From contig CAXMRU010000224.1 of NCBI GenBank assembly GCA_964195715.1, forward strand, positions 1 to 64,000: a stretch of 64,000 nt of DNA, written 5' to 3'. The notes below the pieces were generated by a model. That model was not told where the DNA came from, did no database searches, and saw only the letters and a list, made by a program, of their open reading frames with translations. This DNA is from Benthicola sp964195715 (lineage in GTDB: Bacteria > Gemmatimonadota > Gemmatimonadetes > Palauibacterales > Palauibacteraceae). Position numbers and translations under genes: made by a program. Positions 36,114 to 44,399 of this stretch are shown here, piece after piece (position 1 is the stretch's first letter; every line of letters starts with the position of its first letter).

Positions 36114-36980
36114 ATGGTCGGCGTTCCGGGACAAGTGTTAGAACGAATCGAGACGTCGGACGGTCGCCTCGCGGTGGAACGGCATGGCCCCGCGGAAGGC
36201 CAACCGGTGATCGTCTGCCTCCACGGTTTGAGCGCGAACCGCGCAACATGGAGACCGGTTGCACGTCGTCTGGCCGACCGGCACCAGTTCCTGCTGATGG
36301 ACCTGCTGGGGCGAGGCGACTCCGACACCGCCCCCCACGCCCGCTACGACCTGGACTCGGAGGTCAGGAGGTTGGTTTCGGCGCTCGAGCGGATGCGGGT
36401 GCTCCGCCCCGTTCTCGCCGGCCATTCCCACGGCGCAGCCATCGCACTCGCGGCAGCCGAGCATCTCGATGCCCGGGGCCTCTTCCTCGTAAACCCCATC
36501 ACTCCCGATGTGCGCCGACCGGCGCTCCTCGGTTTGCTCTCCCTTCCTTTCGTTCGCTCCGGCCTCGGACCGGTGCTGCGCATCTTCCGCCGACCGCTCA
36601 CTCGCTATATCCTCGTGCGGCGAGTGTTCGCAGACGACCGCTATGTCACGAACGAAACAGTGAGCCGGTACGCGACTCCGTGGCGTGATCCGGATAGGGC
36701 GGCCGCGCTCCCCGGGATCCTGGGTGCCTGGAACCCCGAGGAGCTGAGGCCGTGGGCGCGGCGAGCCGACCGGCCCGTCAGAGTTGTGGCCGGCGCGCAC
36801 GACCGGCGCATCGGAGCGGAGTTGGCTCGGAGGTGGGCGGGAGAGCTGGGCGCCTCGTTCGACCTGCTGCCGGACTGTGGACACTCGGCACCGGAGGAAA
36901 AACCCGACGAGACTGCTGCGCTTCTCGCGAATCTGCTGCATACAGTCCAGGACAGGGAAAGAGGATACGACACAGAATGA
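36114..36980 (+). CDS. alpha/beta hydrolase-fold protein
   Basis: 288 residues from the ATG at 36114 (an AAGAGAG ribosome-binding run precedes it); an upstream ATG at 36075 is possible. The fold is clear: oxyanion-loop VIVCLHGLSANRATWRPVA, nucleophile elbow AGHSHGAAIAL, acid in VVAGAHDRRIG and catalytic His in PDCGHSAPEEKP. The nucleophile motif G-H-S-H-G is that of many esterases and lactonases. The substrate cannot be inferred. Its stop overlaps the dcd start (ATGA), so both are co-translated, but no functional link is obvious. Confidence 0.85.
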   Translation: MVGVPGQVLERIETSDGRLAVERHGPAEGQPVIVCLHGLSANRATWRPVARRLADRHQFLLMDLLGRGDSDTAPHARYDLDSEVRRLVSALERMRVLRPVLAGHSHGAAIALAAAEHLDARGLFLVNPITPDVRRPALLGLLSLPFVRSGLGPVLRIFRRPLTRYILVRRVFADDRYVTNETVSRYATPWRDPDRAAALPGILGAWNPEELRPWARRADRPVRVVAGAHDRRIGAELARRWAGELGASFDLLPDCGHSAPEEKPDETAALLANLLHTVQDRERGYDTE

Positions 36981-37528
36981 TCAAGAGCGACCGCTGGATC
37001 CGACGCATGGCACGTGAACACGGGATGATCGAGCCGTTTACCGACGGCCAGGTCAGTGAGGGCGTCATCTCGTACGGGCTCTCCAGCTACGGCTATGACA
37101 TGCGCGTTTCTGACGAATTTCGGATCTTCCACAACGCCCTGTCTCCCCTCGTCGATCCTAAGTCGTTCGACGAGCGTTCCTTCATCGAATACCAGGGCGA
37201 CTTCTGCATCGTGCCTCCGAACTCCTTCGCCCTCGCGCGCTCCGTGGAGTACTTCCGCATCCCGCGCAACGTCCTGACGATCTGCGTCGGAAAGAGCACG
37301 TACGCCCGCTGCGGCATCATCACCAACGTCACTCCGTTCGAGCCCGAGTGGGAAGGCCACGTTACGCTGGAAATCAGCAATACGACTCCGCTTCCCGCCA
37401 GGATCTATGCGAACGAGGGCATTGCCCAGGTCCTGTTCTTCGAGTCGGACGAGGAGTGTGAGACGAGCTACGCCGACAAGAAGGGCAAGTACCAGGGCCA
37501 GACGGGAGTCACACCGCCCCGCCTATGA
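36977..37528 (+). CDS. dcd: dCTP deaminase Dcd
   Basis: Deaminates dCTP to dUTP for thymidylate synthesis. 183 residues, trimeric dUTPase-like fold. MIKSDRWIRRMAREHGMIEP is the usual start; SYGLSSYGYDMRVSDEF, the CVGKSTYARCGI phosphate loop, and HVTLEISNTTPLPARIY with the catalytic Glu are in place. No dCTP deaminase/dUTPase fusion signs. The 3' end overlaps the convergent DUF423 gene by six bases. Confidence 0.95.
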   Translation: MIKSDRWIRRMAREHGMIEPFTDGQVSEGVISYGLSSYGYDMRVSDEFRIFHNALSPLVDPKSFDERSFIEYQGDFCIVPPNSFALARSVEYFRIPRNVLTICVGKSTYARCGIITNVTPFEPEWEGHVTLEISNTTPLPARIYANEGIAQVLFFESDEECETSYADKKGKYQGQTGVTPPRL

Positions 37529-37939
37529 ACCGGCGGAGCCCGCTGCCCGTCCGGTACCGAGTCCTCGACCGTCCGAGCGAACAGCAGCAGCGGCAGCGAA
37601 TACCCAACCGAGGAGGAAGCACAGCCCTCCCAGCGGAGTAACGGCCCCCAGCCAGCGCACTCCGGTGAGCGCCAGGAGGTAGAGGCTCCCCGAGAACACG
37701 ACCGTTCCGGCGACGAACATCCAGCCGGCTCTTGCCCAATACGCATCCGGCCAGCGCTCGGTCGCCAGACCTACGAACAGGAGCGCCATCGCGTGCGTCA
37801 ACTCGTAACGCACACCCGTCTCGTAAACCGCAAGCAGGTCCGCCGGTATCCGTGATTCGAGGCCGTGAGCGCCGAACGCGCCGGCGGCCACCCCGATGAA
37901 CGCGGACGCGGCGCCGAAAAGCAGGTATTTCTTGTGCAT
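37523..37939 (-). CDS. DUF423 small membrane protein
   Basis: 138 residues with about four transmembrane helices. It starts HKKYLLFGAASAFIGVAAGA and continues FGAHGLESR, the DUF423 (YwdK/YgdD) signature, followed by GVRYELTHAMALLFVGLA and VFSGSLYLLALTGVRWLGAV-type helices. Function is unknown in all species; the family is widespread in aerobic bacteria. It lies opposite dcd, tail to tail with a six-base overlap. Confidence 0.88.
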   Translation of the reverse strand: MHKKYLLFGAASAFIGVAAGAFGAHGLESRIPADLLAVYETGVRYELTHAMALLFVGLATERWPDAYWARAGWMFVAGTVVFSGSLYLLALTGVRWLGAVTPLGGLCFLLGWVFAAAAAVRSDGRGLGTGRAAGSAGS

Positions 37940-38056
37940 GACGTAAGATGGATGGACTCGAGCCGTCACGCGAGCCCGGAACTTGCACAGAATACTAGCG
38001 GCAGCGTGCATCCAGCACCGTCGTAGCACGACCGGAGACACCTTGGAAGGAACAGC

Positions 38057-39223
38057 ATGAGCAACGAGACGGACAACGCCGGGAAGCCGAGACTGGTGGT
38101 CCTCCTGGGGGACGCCGAGCTGACGCCAGAGCTGAGGGACGCCCTGGCGGCCTTCCCAGGCGTCGTGCGTACCGCGGACAACAAGCAGGCCGTGTGGGAC
38201 GGCATCGCCAAACAGGGTGAGCTGATTCTCACGGCTCTCGACCCGTCGCTTCTCGCGGACCTGGCCCGAGAGCCCGGGCGTGCGGCCGATGGCCTCCGAG
38301 CGGGCACCGAGGTCCGTGCACGATCTCCGCAGCCGTTCGAGCCTAATCGCCTGTACGAGGACGCACGCACTTACGTCGCGGACACTTTGTCGGAAGTCCG
38401 CACTGGCGGAGAGCCGGACTTTGACCAGGGCCGACTGTTCGCCGAGCGGATGCACACCGACCTCCTGCGAGACAACAGTCTCGTCAACCGGTGCCTCGAG
38501 CCGCACGAGAGCTATGACCTGGCGAGTCACTGCGTCAACGTGGCCGTCCTGGGAGGGAAGATCGCTCTCGGCATGGTGTCCGACATCGAGGACGCGGTGG
38601 AAGTCATACACGCCGGCCTGCTGCACGACATAGGCATGGCCAGGCTCCCCAAGGAAATGCTCCGCAAACAGGGCACATGGTCGGAGAAAGAGCGAGAGGC
38701 CCTCCAGCAGCACCCGATCTATGGCGCAGAGATCCTCGAGCGCTGCGCCCCGCGATGCGAGTGGCTGAAGCGAGCCGTTCTGCAGGAGCACGAGCGAGCA
38801 CGCGGCCAGGGTTATCCTTACGGTCTACGCGACGAGGATCTCGACCCGATCGCTCGGATCCTTGGAGTGGCGGACGTGTTCGAGGCCCTGGCGCACCCCC
38901 GCACGTACCGGTCTCCCTACACTGCCCTGCAGGCGCTCGAAAGAGTCGTCGGAATGCAGGAGGAGTATTTTTCACCCCAGGTAGTTTCGGCGCTTGTCAA
39001 TGAGATCTCGGCCTTCCCGCTCGACAGCTACGTGCAGATCAGCTCGGGAGAGATCGGGCGCGTGGTCGCCACGGATCCAGCTAACATACTCCGACCCCGG
39101 ATCGAGCTGGTGTGGGATGCGGACTGGAACCGTATCGAGGAGCCGAGCATGCTCGATCTTGGGGCGCGGCCCGATCTGACTGTCGCCCGTGCTCTGCTGG
39201 ATTCAGAGCTGCCCATTACCTGA
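38057..39223 (+). CDS. HD-GYP domain protein, probable cyclic dinucleotide phosphodiesterase
   Basis: 388 residues. The N-terminal ~110 residues match nothing I recognise and lack the Asp pocket of a response-regulator receiver. The HD-GYP core follows: ESYDLASHCVNVAVLGG, HAGLLHDIGMARLPKEML, QHPIYGAEIL, and QEHERARGQGYPYGL carrying the GYP triplet, then ILGVADVFEALAHPRTYR. HD-GYP enzymes degrade cyclic di-GMP or cGAMP. A C-terminal ~75 residues forms a small beta domain (SSGEIGRVVATDPANI). A strong GGAAGGA ribosome site precedes the ATG. The metal ligands look complete. Confidence 0.88.
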   Translation: MSNETDNAGKPRLVVLLGDAELTPELRDALAAFPGVVRTADNKQAVWDGIAKQGELILTALDPSLLADLAREPGRAADGLRAGTEVRARSPQPFEPNRLYEDARTYVADTLSEVRTGGEPDFDQGRLFAERMHTDLLRDNSLVNRCLEPHESYDLASHCVNVAVLGGKIALGMVSDIEDAVEVIHAGLLHDIGMARLPKEMLRKQGTWSEKEREALQQHPIYGAEILERCAPRCEWLKRAVLQEHERARGQGYPYGLRDEDLDPIARILGVADVFEALAHPRTYRSPYTALQALERVVGMQEEYFSPQVVSALVNEISAFPLDSYVQISSGEIGRVVATDPANILRPRIELVWDADWNRIEEPSMLDLGARPDLTVARALLDSELPIT

Positions 39224-39249
39224 GCAATTCCACGCAGTCGCTACCATAG

Positions 39250-39286
39250 GAGGAAGGGGGCGGAGCCAGGCGCCGCCCCCTTCCTC
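39250..39286. terminator. strong GC hairpin between convergent genes
   Basis: A 14-base-pair stem (39250-39263 with 39273-39286; core AGGAAGGGGGCGG/CCGCCCCCTTCCT) and nine-base loop lies 26 bases after the HD-GYP stop. It faces the lipoprotein gene coming from the other side. Neither side has a clear T tract, so it may act as a bidirectional intrinsic terminator of modest strength or with Rho. Confidence 0.7.
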
Positions 39287-39322
39287 GTGTTGTGGAACCT
39301 CGGTTCTTGCCTTTGCGGCTTC

Positions 39323-40372
39323 TCAGGCTGTATCAGTTGAGCTTTCGTTCGGTATGAGCACGGCAGACGTCACCGCGGACCGCCAAAGCAGTCCTACTCC
39401 CCTCCAGTGCCAGGTGTTGATCGCCTCAGCGCCTCTCTCCTTGAGTCGGATCGCGTGGTTCAGCATCCTCTGCTGGACCTCGGTTGGATTCTCGCCGATC
39501 GCTTCCTCGGCAATGACGATCATGTCCTCCGCGAGAGACAGCAGACGCTGAGCGTCCTCCACCGTGGGCCTCTCCCCATTCAGCACCGCGAACAATGCAA
39601 GCTCTTCAGCTCGATGAGCTTGGGCGACGGTCCGTCGGTACCACCCGTGCTCGAATGAGAACCTGGCCCTGTGCTGCATCTCGCCCGCCCGGAAAAGAAG
39701 GATCTCCTGCTGGAGCGTTGGATCCGGGATCAACTCCCCTGCAAGCCGAATCGCCTCTCCTCCCCGCGCGATCGCGAAGCGAGCCACCGCTTCCGGATCG
39801 AGGTCGAAATCCGGGTGACGATGGCGCATCCGGTCAGCGATCTGCAGCGCCAACACGAGACGCTCACCCGCGCCTACGAGGTCGCCGCCGTCCCGCAAGG
39901 CATACGCCTCACCCAGGAGGCCCTGGAGCCTGGCCTCGAGGTCGGTGAGGCGCGCGAACTCGTCGCTCGCCTCACCGATCCTCTCGACCAGACTCTCTAC
40001 TCGTCCAAAGAGCTCATCGATCGCCGACTCCCCGTGCCGCTCGAACATCGCCCGGACCAGCAGCATCCGGCACTCTCGGGCCTGGGTTCGGGCCGCATCC
40101 TCATCACCGTTCCTCAGGAGCTGCCGCGCTTCCCGGAAACACTCACGACCCTGCCCGAAGGGTGGCGCATCCGCCGACATCTCCATCGAAAGGGAAATGT
40201 CGTCAATCACGACCTCGGCCAGATCGGCATCCCCTACTACCTGGAGCTCCATGTCGGCATTCACGCCGAGGTCACCCGACGTGTCGCCCGGCCCGGTCGG
40301 GCTGTCGTCGCAGGCCACCGCTCCGCCCATAACCAGGGCGGCTAGCATCAGCATCCGCAGTCGCTTCGCCAT
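39323..40372 (-). CDS. predicted helical lipoprotein, function unknown
   Basis: 349 residues from the ATG at 40372. A lipoprotein signal peptide (LMLAALVMGGAVAC) gives an acylated Cys at about residue 21, followed by D-D-S-P-T-G-P-G, a linker style common in Gemmatimonadota lipoproteins. After a short acidic stretch the protein is almost entirely helical, with repeating Ala/Glu/Arg-rich segments (ECFREARQLLRNGDEDAART, GGDLVGAGERLVLALQIADR, FEHGWYRRTVAQAHRAEELA). TPR-like packing is plausible. I recognise no family. It is the last gene before the convergent hairpin. Confidence 0.6.
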   Translation of the reverse strand: MAKRLRMLMLAALVMGGAVACDDSPTGPGDTSGDLGVNADMELQVVGDADLAEVVIDDISLSMEMSADAPPFGQGRECFREARQLLRNGDEDAARTQARECRMLLVRAMFERHGESAIDELFGRVESLVERIGEASDEFARLTDLEARLQGLLGEAYALRDGGDLVGAGERLVLALQIADRMRHRHPDFDLDPEAVARFAIARGGEAIRLAGELIPDPTLQQEILLFRAGEMQHRARFSFEHGWYRRTVAQAHRAEELALFAVLNGERPTVEDAQRLLSLAEDMIVIAEEAIGENPTEVQQRMLNHAIRLKERGAEAINTWHWRGVGLLWRSAVTSAVLIPNESSTDTA

Positions 40373-40462
40373 CTCGGCCCTCCCCGTTTCGACCGGATCC
40401 TCGCCGGTCACCGTTATCGGTAGAGACAATTCAACCCCAAGACGACTCAAGCTGGCTGGAGG

Positions 40463-41029
40463 TCACTCGTCGGAAGGTTTCTTCGGGGGCTGGCGCTTGC
40501 GGCCGCGGGGCAGCGGCTCGGCCAGGTACGATTCGACGACAGGATCAAACGGGCCCAGCCGTACCATGCGTCCGAAACTGATTTCGGCGGCGGCGGTGTG
40601 GATATGCACGATGTGGAGCACACCGTCGGTGTCCTGCCACTGAGCGCGTCCGGTGCCCGGAACCGTCCCGGTCGCCTTCGTCACGACGCGTGCCTCGATA
40701 CCCGCATGGCCGGGACGGTTGAACTGGACCGCGGAGACGGGTCGAAAGTGTCGATCTCGAATCCGGCCGACGCCGATCGCTGTGATCAGGCCGACCGCGG
40801 CTGAAACGAGGACCACCAGAGGAAACCGGGGCGCCGCCGAGCCCAAGCCAAGATCGTGAATCGCTCCGTTCCAGGTCAGACCCGTCACTGCGGTGACCAC
40901 AAGTACGACGGCAGGCCGGAACAGGTCTCGATCCGCGATTCGTCCCCACGCGAAACAAGCCAGACCACCTGCTCCGGCAAGCAGGAAGACGAGGTTGTAC
41001 CAGCCCCGCAGGAAGTCCAGGTAGTTCAT
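40463..41029 (-). CDS. membrane protein with NfeD-like C-terminal domain
   Basis: 188 residues. Three hydrophobic segments at the N-terminus (YNLVFLLAGAGGLACFAWG, AVVLVVTAVTGLTWNGAI, FPLVVLVSAAVGLITAIGVG) are followed by a beta-rich region with RPGHAGIEARVVTKATGTVP, the layout of NfeD/OB-fold membrane proteins that accompany flotillins or proteases. No flotillin gene is present here, and sppA is 5 kb away in a separate unit. The C-terminal tail is basic (RGRKRQPPKKPSDE). Function not known. Confidence 0.55.
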   Translation of the reverse strand: MNYLDFLRGWYNLVFLLAGAGGLACFAWGRIADRDLFRPAVVLVVTAVTGLTWNGAIHDLGLGSAAPRFPLVVLVSAAVGLITAIGVGRIRDRHFRPVSAVQFNRPGHAGIEARVVTKATGTVPGTGRAQWQDTDGVLHIVHIHTAAAEISFGRMVRLGPFDPVVESYLAEPLPRGRKRQPPKKPSDE

Positions 41030-41068
41030 TGCGACCTACAGAAGGCTGTTGAGAAAGTCAGCCCTCCA

Positions 41069-41107
41069 AAGCGGGGACCGCGCCCCCATCGAGCGCGCTC
41101 CCCGCTT
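41069..41107 (-). terminator. hairpin after mdh
   Basis: Perfect nine-base arms (AAGCGGGGA/TCCCCGCTT, 41069-41077 and 41099-41107) with a further CGCGC/GCGCG inner stem lie 38 bases past the mdh stop. In the mdh transcript the stem is followed by TTT then GGAGG, so the T tract is short. Confidence 0.55.
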
Positions 41108-41144
41108 GCTGAAACCTTTGCTTCCGCTCTCCCGTTCGCGCAAC

Positions 41145-42071
41145 TCAGAGCTGTACCAGCTCCATCGTGCCCCGGACGGATGCCGCCGAAGCCTCGAGGG
41201 CCAAACGTTCCTCGTCGGACAACTCGACCTCGATCACACCTTCCAGGCCGCCTCGACCGATCTTGCACGGCACGCCGAGGAACAGACCATCGAGCCCGAA
41301 CTCTCCCTCCAGCCACGCGGCGCACGGGAGTACCCGCATCTTGTCGCGGGCAATCGCCTCGACCATCTGGACCGCACCGGAAGAGGGTGCGTAGTAAGCA
41401 GAGCCCGTACCGAGGAGCTTCACGATCTCGCCGCCGCCCTTCCGGGTCCGCGCGACCAGGGCCTCGATCCGATCCGCGGCCATGAGCTGCGTGAGCGGGA
41501 TGCCGCCCACGCTGACCGTGCTGACGATCGGGACCATGCTGTCGCCGTGCCCGCCGAGCACCAACGCCTGGATGTCTTCCACGCTTACGTCCAGTTCCAT
41601 GGCGACAAAGCTTCGGAACCGGGCCGTGTCCAGGATCCCCGCCATGCCGATCACGCGCTCGCGCGGAAAGCCGGCGACCTCCTTGGCTACGTACGCCATC
41701 ACGTCGAGCGGGTTCGTGACCATCACGATGATCGCGTCCGGGCTGTGAAGCTTGATCTGTTCGGCCACCCCGGCGATGATCTGCGTGTTCTTCTGCAAGA
41801 GGTCGTCCCGACTCATTCCCGGCTTCCGGGCCAGCCCCGCGGTCACGACATAGATACCCGAGCCCGCGGTGTCCGCGTAACTCTGGGCTCCCGTAACCAT
41901 GGTGTCGAAGCCCTCCACGGGTGCGGACTCCCACTGGTCCAACGCCTTGCCCTGCGGTACGCCCTCCAGGATGTCGACCAGCACTACTTCCCGAGCGAGC
42001 TCGCGCTCCGCAATTCTCTGCGCTGCGGTCGCGCCGACGTGGCCAGCTCCGACTACGGTTATCTTGTCCAC
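41145..42071 (-). CDS. mdh: malate dehydrogenase, LDH-like type
   Basis: TCA-cycle oxidation of malate with NAD. 308 residues, the LDH-like MDH group. KITVVGAGHVGATAAQRIAE is the NAD loop with the Asp of VLVDI; the mobile loop GLARKPGMSRDDLL has the malate-specific Arg; ILDTARFRSFVAMEL and VLGGHGDSMVPI give the catalytic Asp and His. An AAGGA ribosome site precedes the ATG. It stands alone, with a hairpin behind. Confidence 0.95.
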   Translation of the reverse strand: MDKITVVGAGHVGATAAQRIAERELAREVVLVDILEGVPQGKALDQWESAPVEGFDTMVTGAQSYADTAGSGIYVVTAGLARKPGMSRDDLLQKNTQIIAGVAEQIKLHSPDAIIVMVTNPLDVMAYVAKEVAGFPRERVIGMAGILDTARFRSFVAMELDVSVEDIQALVLGGHGDSMVPIVSTVSVGGIPLTQLMAADRIEALVARTRKGGGEIVKLLGTGSAYYAPSSGAVQMVEAIARDKMRVLPCAAWLEGEFGLDGLFLGVPCKIGRGGLEGVIEVELSDEERLALEASAASVRGTMELVQL

Positions 42072-42204
42072 GGTGACCGTCCTTGAGTGGAGAGTTTGGA
42101 TTGGGTCTGTCGTCAGAAGAACGGGTGCGGGGGAGGCCGCGCCACGAGTCTTCCAGATTCCAACCTACCCTGCCTGCGTCGATGCGCAACCGGTGGTTGG
42201 GCCT

Positions 42205-43212
42205 TCAGCCGCCGACCTGGCTCAGGGCTCTGAGTCCGCCGCTTCCGCGAGCCGTCCCGAGCTGCAGAAGGTGCCGTTCGGGCTTGCCGGCAAGCGCCTC
42301 ACGAACCGCGTGGACGATGTCCCCGGTGGCTCTCAAAGGGGTCTTCAGATCCACCTCGTGCGTGCCGAACAGGCAGGTCCTCAGCTTTCCGTCCGCGGTG
42401 AGCCGCACCCGATTGCAGCGGTCACAGTAGTTATGGGACAGCGGTGTGATGACACCGACCGTCCCAGGAGCGCCGTCGAATCGGAAGTACGTGGCTGGCC
42501 CGTTCCCCATCGGTCCGGCGGCGGACCGCAGGTCGCCGATGTCCTGGAGGCGCTGGAGCACCGAGTCCGTGGACAGAAATCGCTTCGAGAGATGGAGGTT
42601 GTCTCCCGTTGGCATGAGCTCGATGAACCTGACGTGCCACGGCCGCTTCCGGGTGATTTCAGCAAAGTCCTCAATCTCGTCGTCATTGAGGCCTCGCATG
42701 AGAACCGTATTGATCTTGAGAGGAGCGAAACCCAGGCGTTCCGCCGCAGCGAGTCCCTCCAGCGTGGCGTCGAAGAAGCGCTCGGGACGACGGGCCACAT
42801 CGCGGAAACGTTCCCTGCGCAGCGTGTCCAGGCTTACGTTCACCCGGTTGACGCCCGCCTCCTTGAGATCCATTCCGAATTGAGGAAGCAGGATCGCGTT
42901 CGTCGAAAGCGCAATGTCTTCGATGCCCGGAATCGCGGAGATCTGTCGTACGAGATCCGGGAGGTCGCGCCGCACCAGTGGTTCCCCTCCCGTCAGCCGG
43001 ATGCGACGGAGCCCGTGCTCCGCCATCTGACGAACGACGGAACTGATCTCCTCGTATGTGAGGAACTCGTCCCGGTCAATCCACTCGAGCCCTTCGACCG
43101 GCATGCAATACGTGCACCGGAGATTGCACTTGTCGGTGACCGAGATCCGGAGGTAGTCGATCCGGCGACCGAACTGATCGTGCATCGCTTTGCCGCCAGC
43201 CCCGAGGATCAT
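42205..43212 (-). CDS. moaA: GTP 3',8-cyclase MoaA
   Basis: First step of molybdenum cofactor synthesis, radical SAM. 335 residues from the ATG at 43212, overlapping the moaE stop (ATGA). The SAM cluster is KCNLRCTYCMPVEGL (CX3CX2C), RLTGGEPLVRRDL follows, and the second cluster Cys are in NYCDRCNRVRLTADGKLRTC. It ends with ALSQVGG; the usual terminal Gly-Gly is present, as needed for activity. moaC, its partner, is not in this cluster. Confidence 0.95.
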   Translation of the reverse strand: MILGAGGKAMHDQFGRRIDYLRISVTDKCNLRCTYCMPVEGLEWIDRDEFLTYEEISSVVRQMAEHGLRRIRLTGGEPLVRRDLPDLVRQISAIPGIEDIALSTNAILLPQFGMDLKEAGVNRVNVSLDTLRRERFRDVARRPERFFDATLEGLAAAERLGFAPLKINTVLMRGLNDDEIEDFAEITRKRPWHVRFIELMPTGDNLHLSKRFLSTDSVLQRLQDIGDLRSAAGPMGNGPATYFRFDGAPGTVGVITPLSHNYCDRCNRVRLTADGKLRTCLFGTHEVDLKTPLRATGDIVHAVREALAGKPERHLLQLGTARGSGGLRALSQVGG

Positions 43213-43712
43213 TCGCTCCCCCTCACGATCGTCGAAGCCCCGCGCGCGCCCGCCTCGGGGGTGTGCCCCCCCAGCCACTCGCTGGTTCCATCCGCGTACT
43301 CCTCGCGTTTCCACAGAGGCAGGCGACGCTTCAGTTCTTCGATCACGTAAGCGGAGGCCTCGTAGGCCGGCCTTCGGTGCGCTGCCGACACGGCTACGAC
43401 CAGGCTGACGTTGGGAGGCTCCAGGCTGCCGATTCGGTGCTGGACTCCAATCGCCGAAGCTCCCGTGCGTGCCAGCGCTTCTCGCGAGATCTCCTGAAGT
43501 ACGTCTGCGGCCATTCCCACGTAAGCGTCATAGTGAAGTCGAACGACCACTCGGCCTCCGTTGTGGTCTCGAACACGACCCTCAAACAGAATTACTGCCC
43601 CATCGGAGTTGTCGCCAAGCCGGTGCAGAAGCTCCGCTCCGTCGAGCTCCGACTCAGTGACCTCGGCCACCACCACACCGACTGGCCTCGCTTCTGCGTG
43701 CCTATCGCCCAC
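43209..43712 (-). CDS. moaE: molybdopterin synthase large subunit MoaE
   Basis: Transfers sulfur from MoaD to precursor Z. 167 residues from a GTG at 43712 (V-G-D-R-H-A-E-A), six bases after moaD. The body starts VVVAEVTESELDGAELLHRL; VRDHNGGRVVVRLHYDAYVG and VQHRIGSLEPPNVSLVVAVS with AAHRRPAYEASAYVIEELKR are the MoaE signatures, and KREEYADGTSEWLGG gives the conserved Lys. Confidence 0.94.
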   Translation of the reverse strand: MGDRHAEARPVGVVVAEVTESELDGAELLHRLGDNSDGAVILFEGRVRDHNGGRVVVRLHYDAYVGMAADVLQEISREALARTGASAIGVQHRIGSLEPPNVSLVVAVSAAHRRPAYEASAYVIEELKRRLPLWKREEYADGTSEWLGGHTPEAGARGASTIVRGSE

Positions 43713-43717
43713 GCCGC

Positions 43718-43972
43718 TCAACCGCCGGCAACCGGAGGAATGATCGCAACCTCGTCTCCAACTGCCACGACTGACTCGTCCCGCTCGTAGCGGCGGTTCA
43801 CGGCGATCGCGGATCCCCCGAGCCAACCGCCGAGGACCGGATGCGCCGCCAGCAGTCCGCGCAGATCCGCGACGGTGCCACCAGCGTGGAGCTCGAGCTC
43901 CACGACCGACGATCCTACGATCTCACGGTGCTTGCCGAACAGCTGGACGCGTACGGGAAAGCGGTCGTTCAC
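43718..43972 (-). CDS. moaD: molybdopterin synthase sulfur carrier MoaD
   Basis: 84-residue ubiquitin-like carrier ending IIPPVAGG; the C-terminal Gly-Gly is thiocarboxylated. Starts at the GTG at 43972, which overlaps the stop of the small gene upstream (GTGA). RVQLFGKHREIVGSSVVELE and ALLAAHPVLGGWL-type helices match MoaD. Confidence 0.93.
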   Translation of the reverse strand: MNDRFPVRVQLFGKHREIVGSSVVELELHAGGTVADLRGLLAAHPVLGGWLGGSAIAVNRRYERDESVVAVGDEVAIIPPVAGG

Positions 43973-44241
43973 TCGGCCGGACTCGCGGTCTCGAGCCAGG
44001 AGAGGAACTTCCCGACCGCATTCTGACGACGAAGGGTGCTGACGCGCACCCGCGTACCGTCTACGGCTTCGTCTTCCCAAGCGGAAATGGCAAGTCGGCT
44101 CCGGAAAGTGGCCACTGTCACGTGGCGCTCGCTCTCGTCCACAACAGTGGCTGCGAAAACGGAATCCTCACCTGTGAAGAACCGGCGCGCCTCGTCAAGA
44201 ACCTGAGCCGGAGCCAGAGGTGTGGTGGTCTCGGTGATCAT
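43969..44241 (-). CDS. 90-residue protein of unknown function, head of moa cluster
   Basis: Not recognised. It is small, mixed acidic/basic, predicted mainly beta (SVFAATVVDESERHVTVATF, RVRVSTLRRQNAVGKFLSWL), and without signal peptide or Cys. The frame overlaps moaD by four bases, so translational coupling is likely and a job in molybdenum cofactor use or insertion is possible. It could also simply be the first gene of an operon promoter region. No RNA or DNA-binding motif is visible. Confidence 0.7.
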   Translation of the reverse strand: MITETTTPLAPAQVLDEARRFFTGEDSVFAATVVDESERHVTVATFRSRLAISAWEDEAVDGTRVRVSTLRRQNAVGKFLSWLETASPAE

Positions 44242-44265
44242 GCGTCGCTCACGTAGGAATTGACC

Positions 44266-44295
44266 TTGACGCCGTTCCGACGTCGCGAATAAATT
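44266..44295 (+). promoter_or_regulatory. candidate promoter of the aminotransferase gene
   Basis: -35 TTGACG (44266-44271), 18-base spacer, -10 TAAATT (44290-44295). The leader would be about 98 bases and contains an eight-base inverted repeat (AGGTTCGT at 44308-44315, ACGAACCT at 44361-44368), which could fold. Weak -10; the call is tentative. Confidence 0.4.
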
Positions 44296-44399
44296 TTCTG
44301 TTCGTGGAGGTTCGTGTTGCCCGCCCTCCGAAACACGCTGCGCCGGAAACTAGCGCTCGGACGAACCTGCAACAATCACCCGAATCTCGGGGGTTCCAC

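Noticed and set aside
42072..42204. Promoter for mdh in the 133-base interval
   Set aside because: Searched for -35/-10 pairs; the best (TTGCGC/TAGGTT) is too weak to report.
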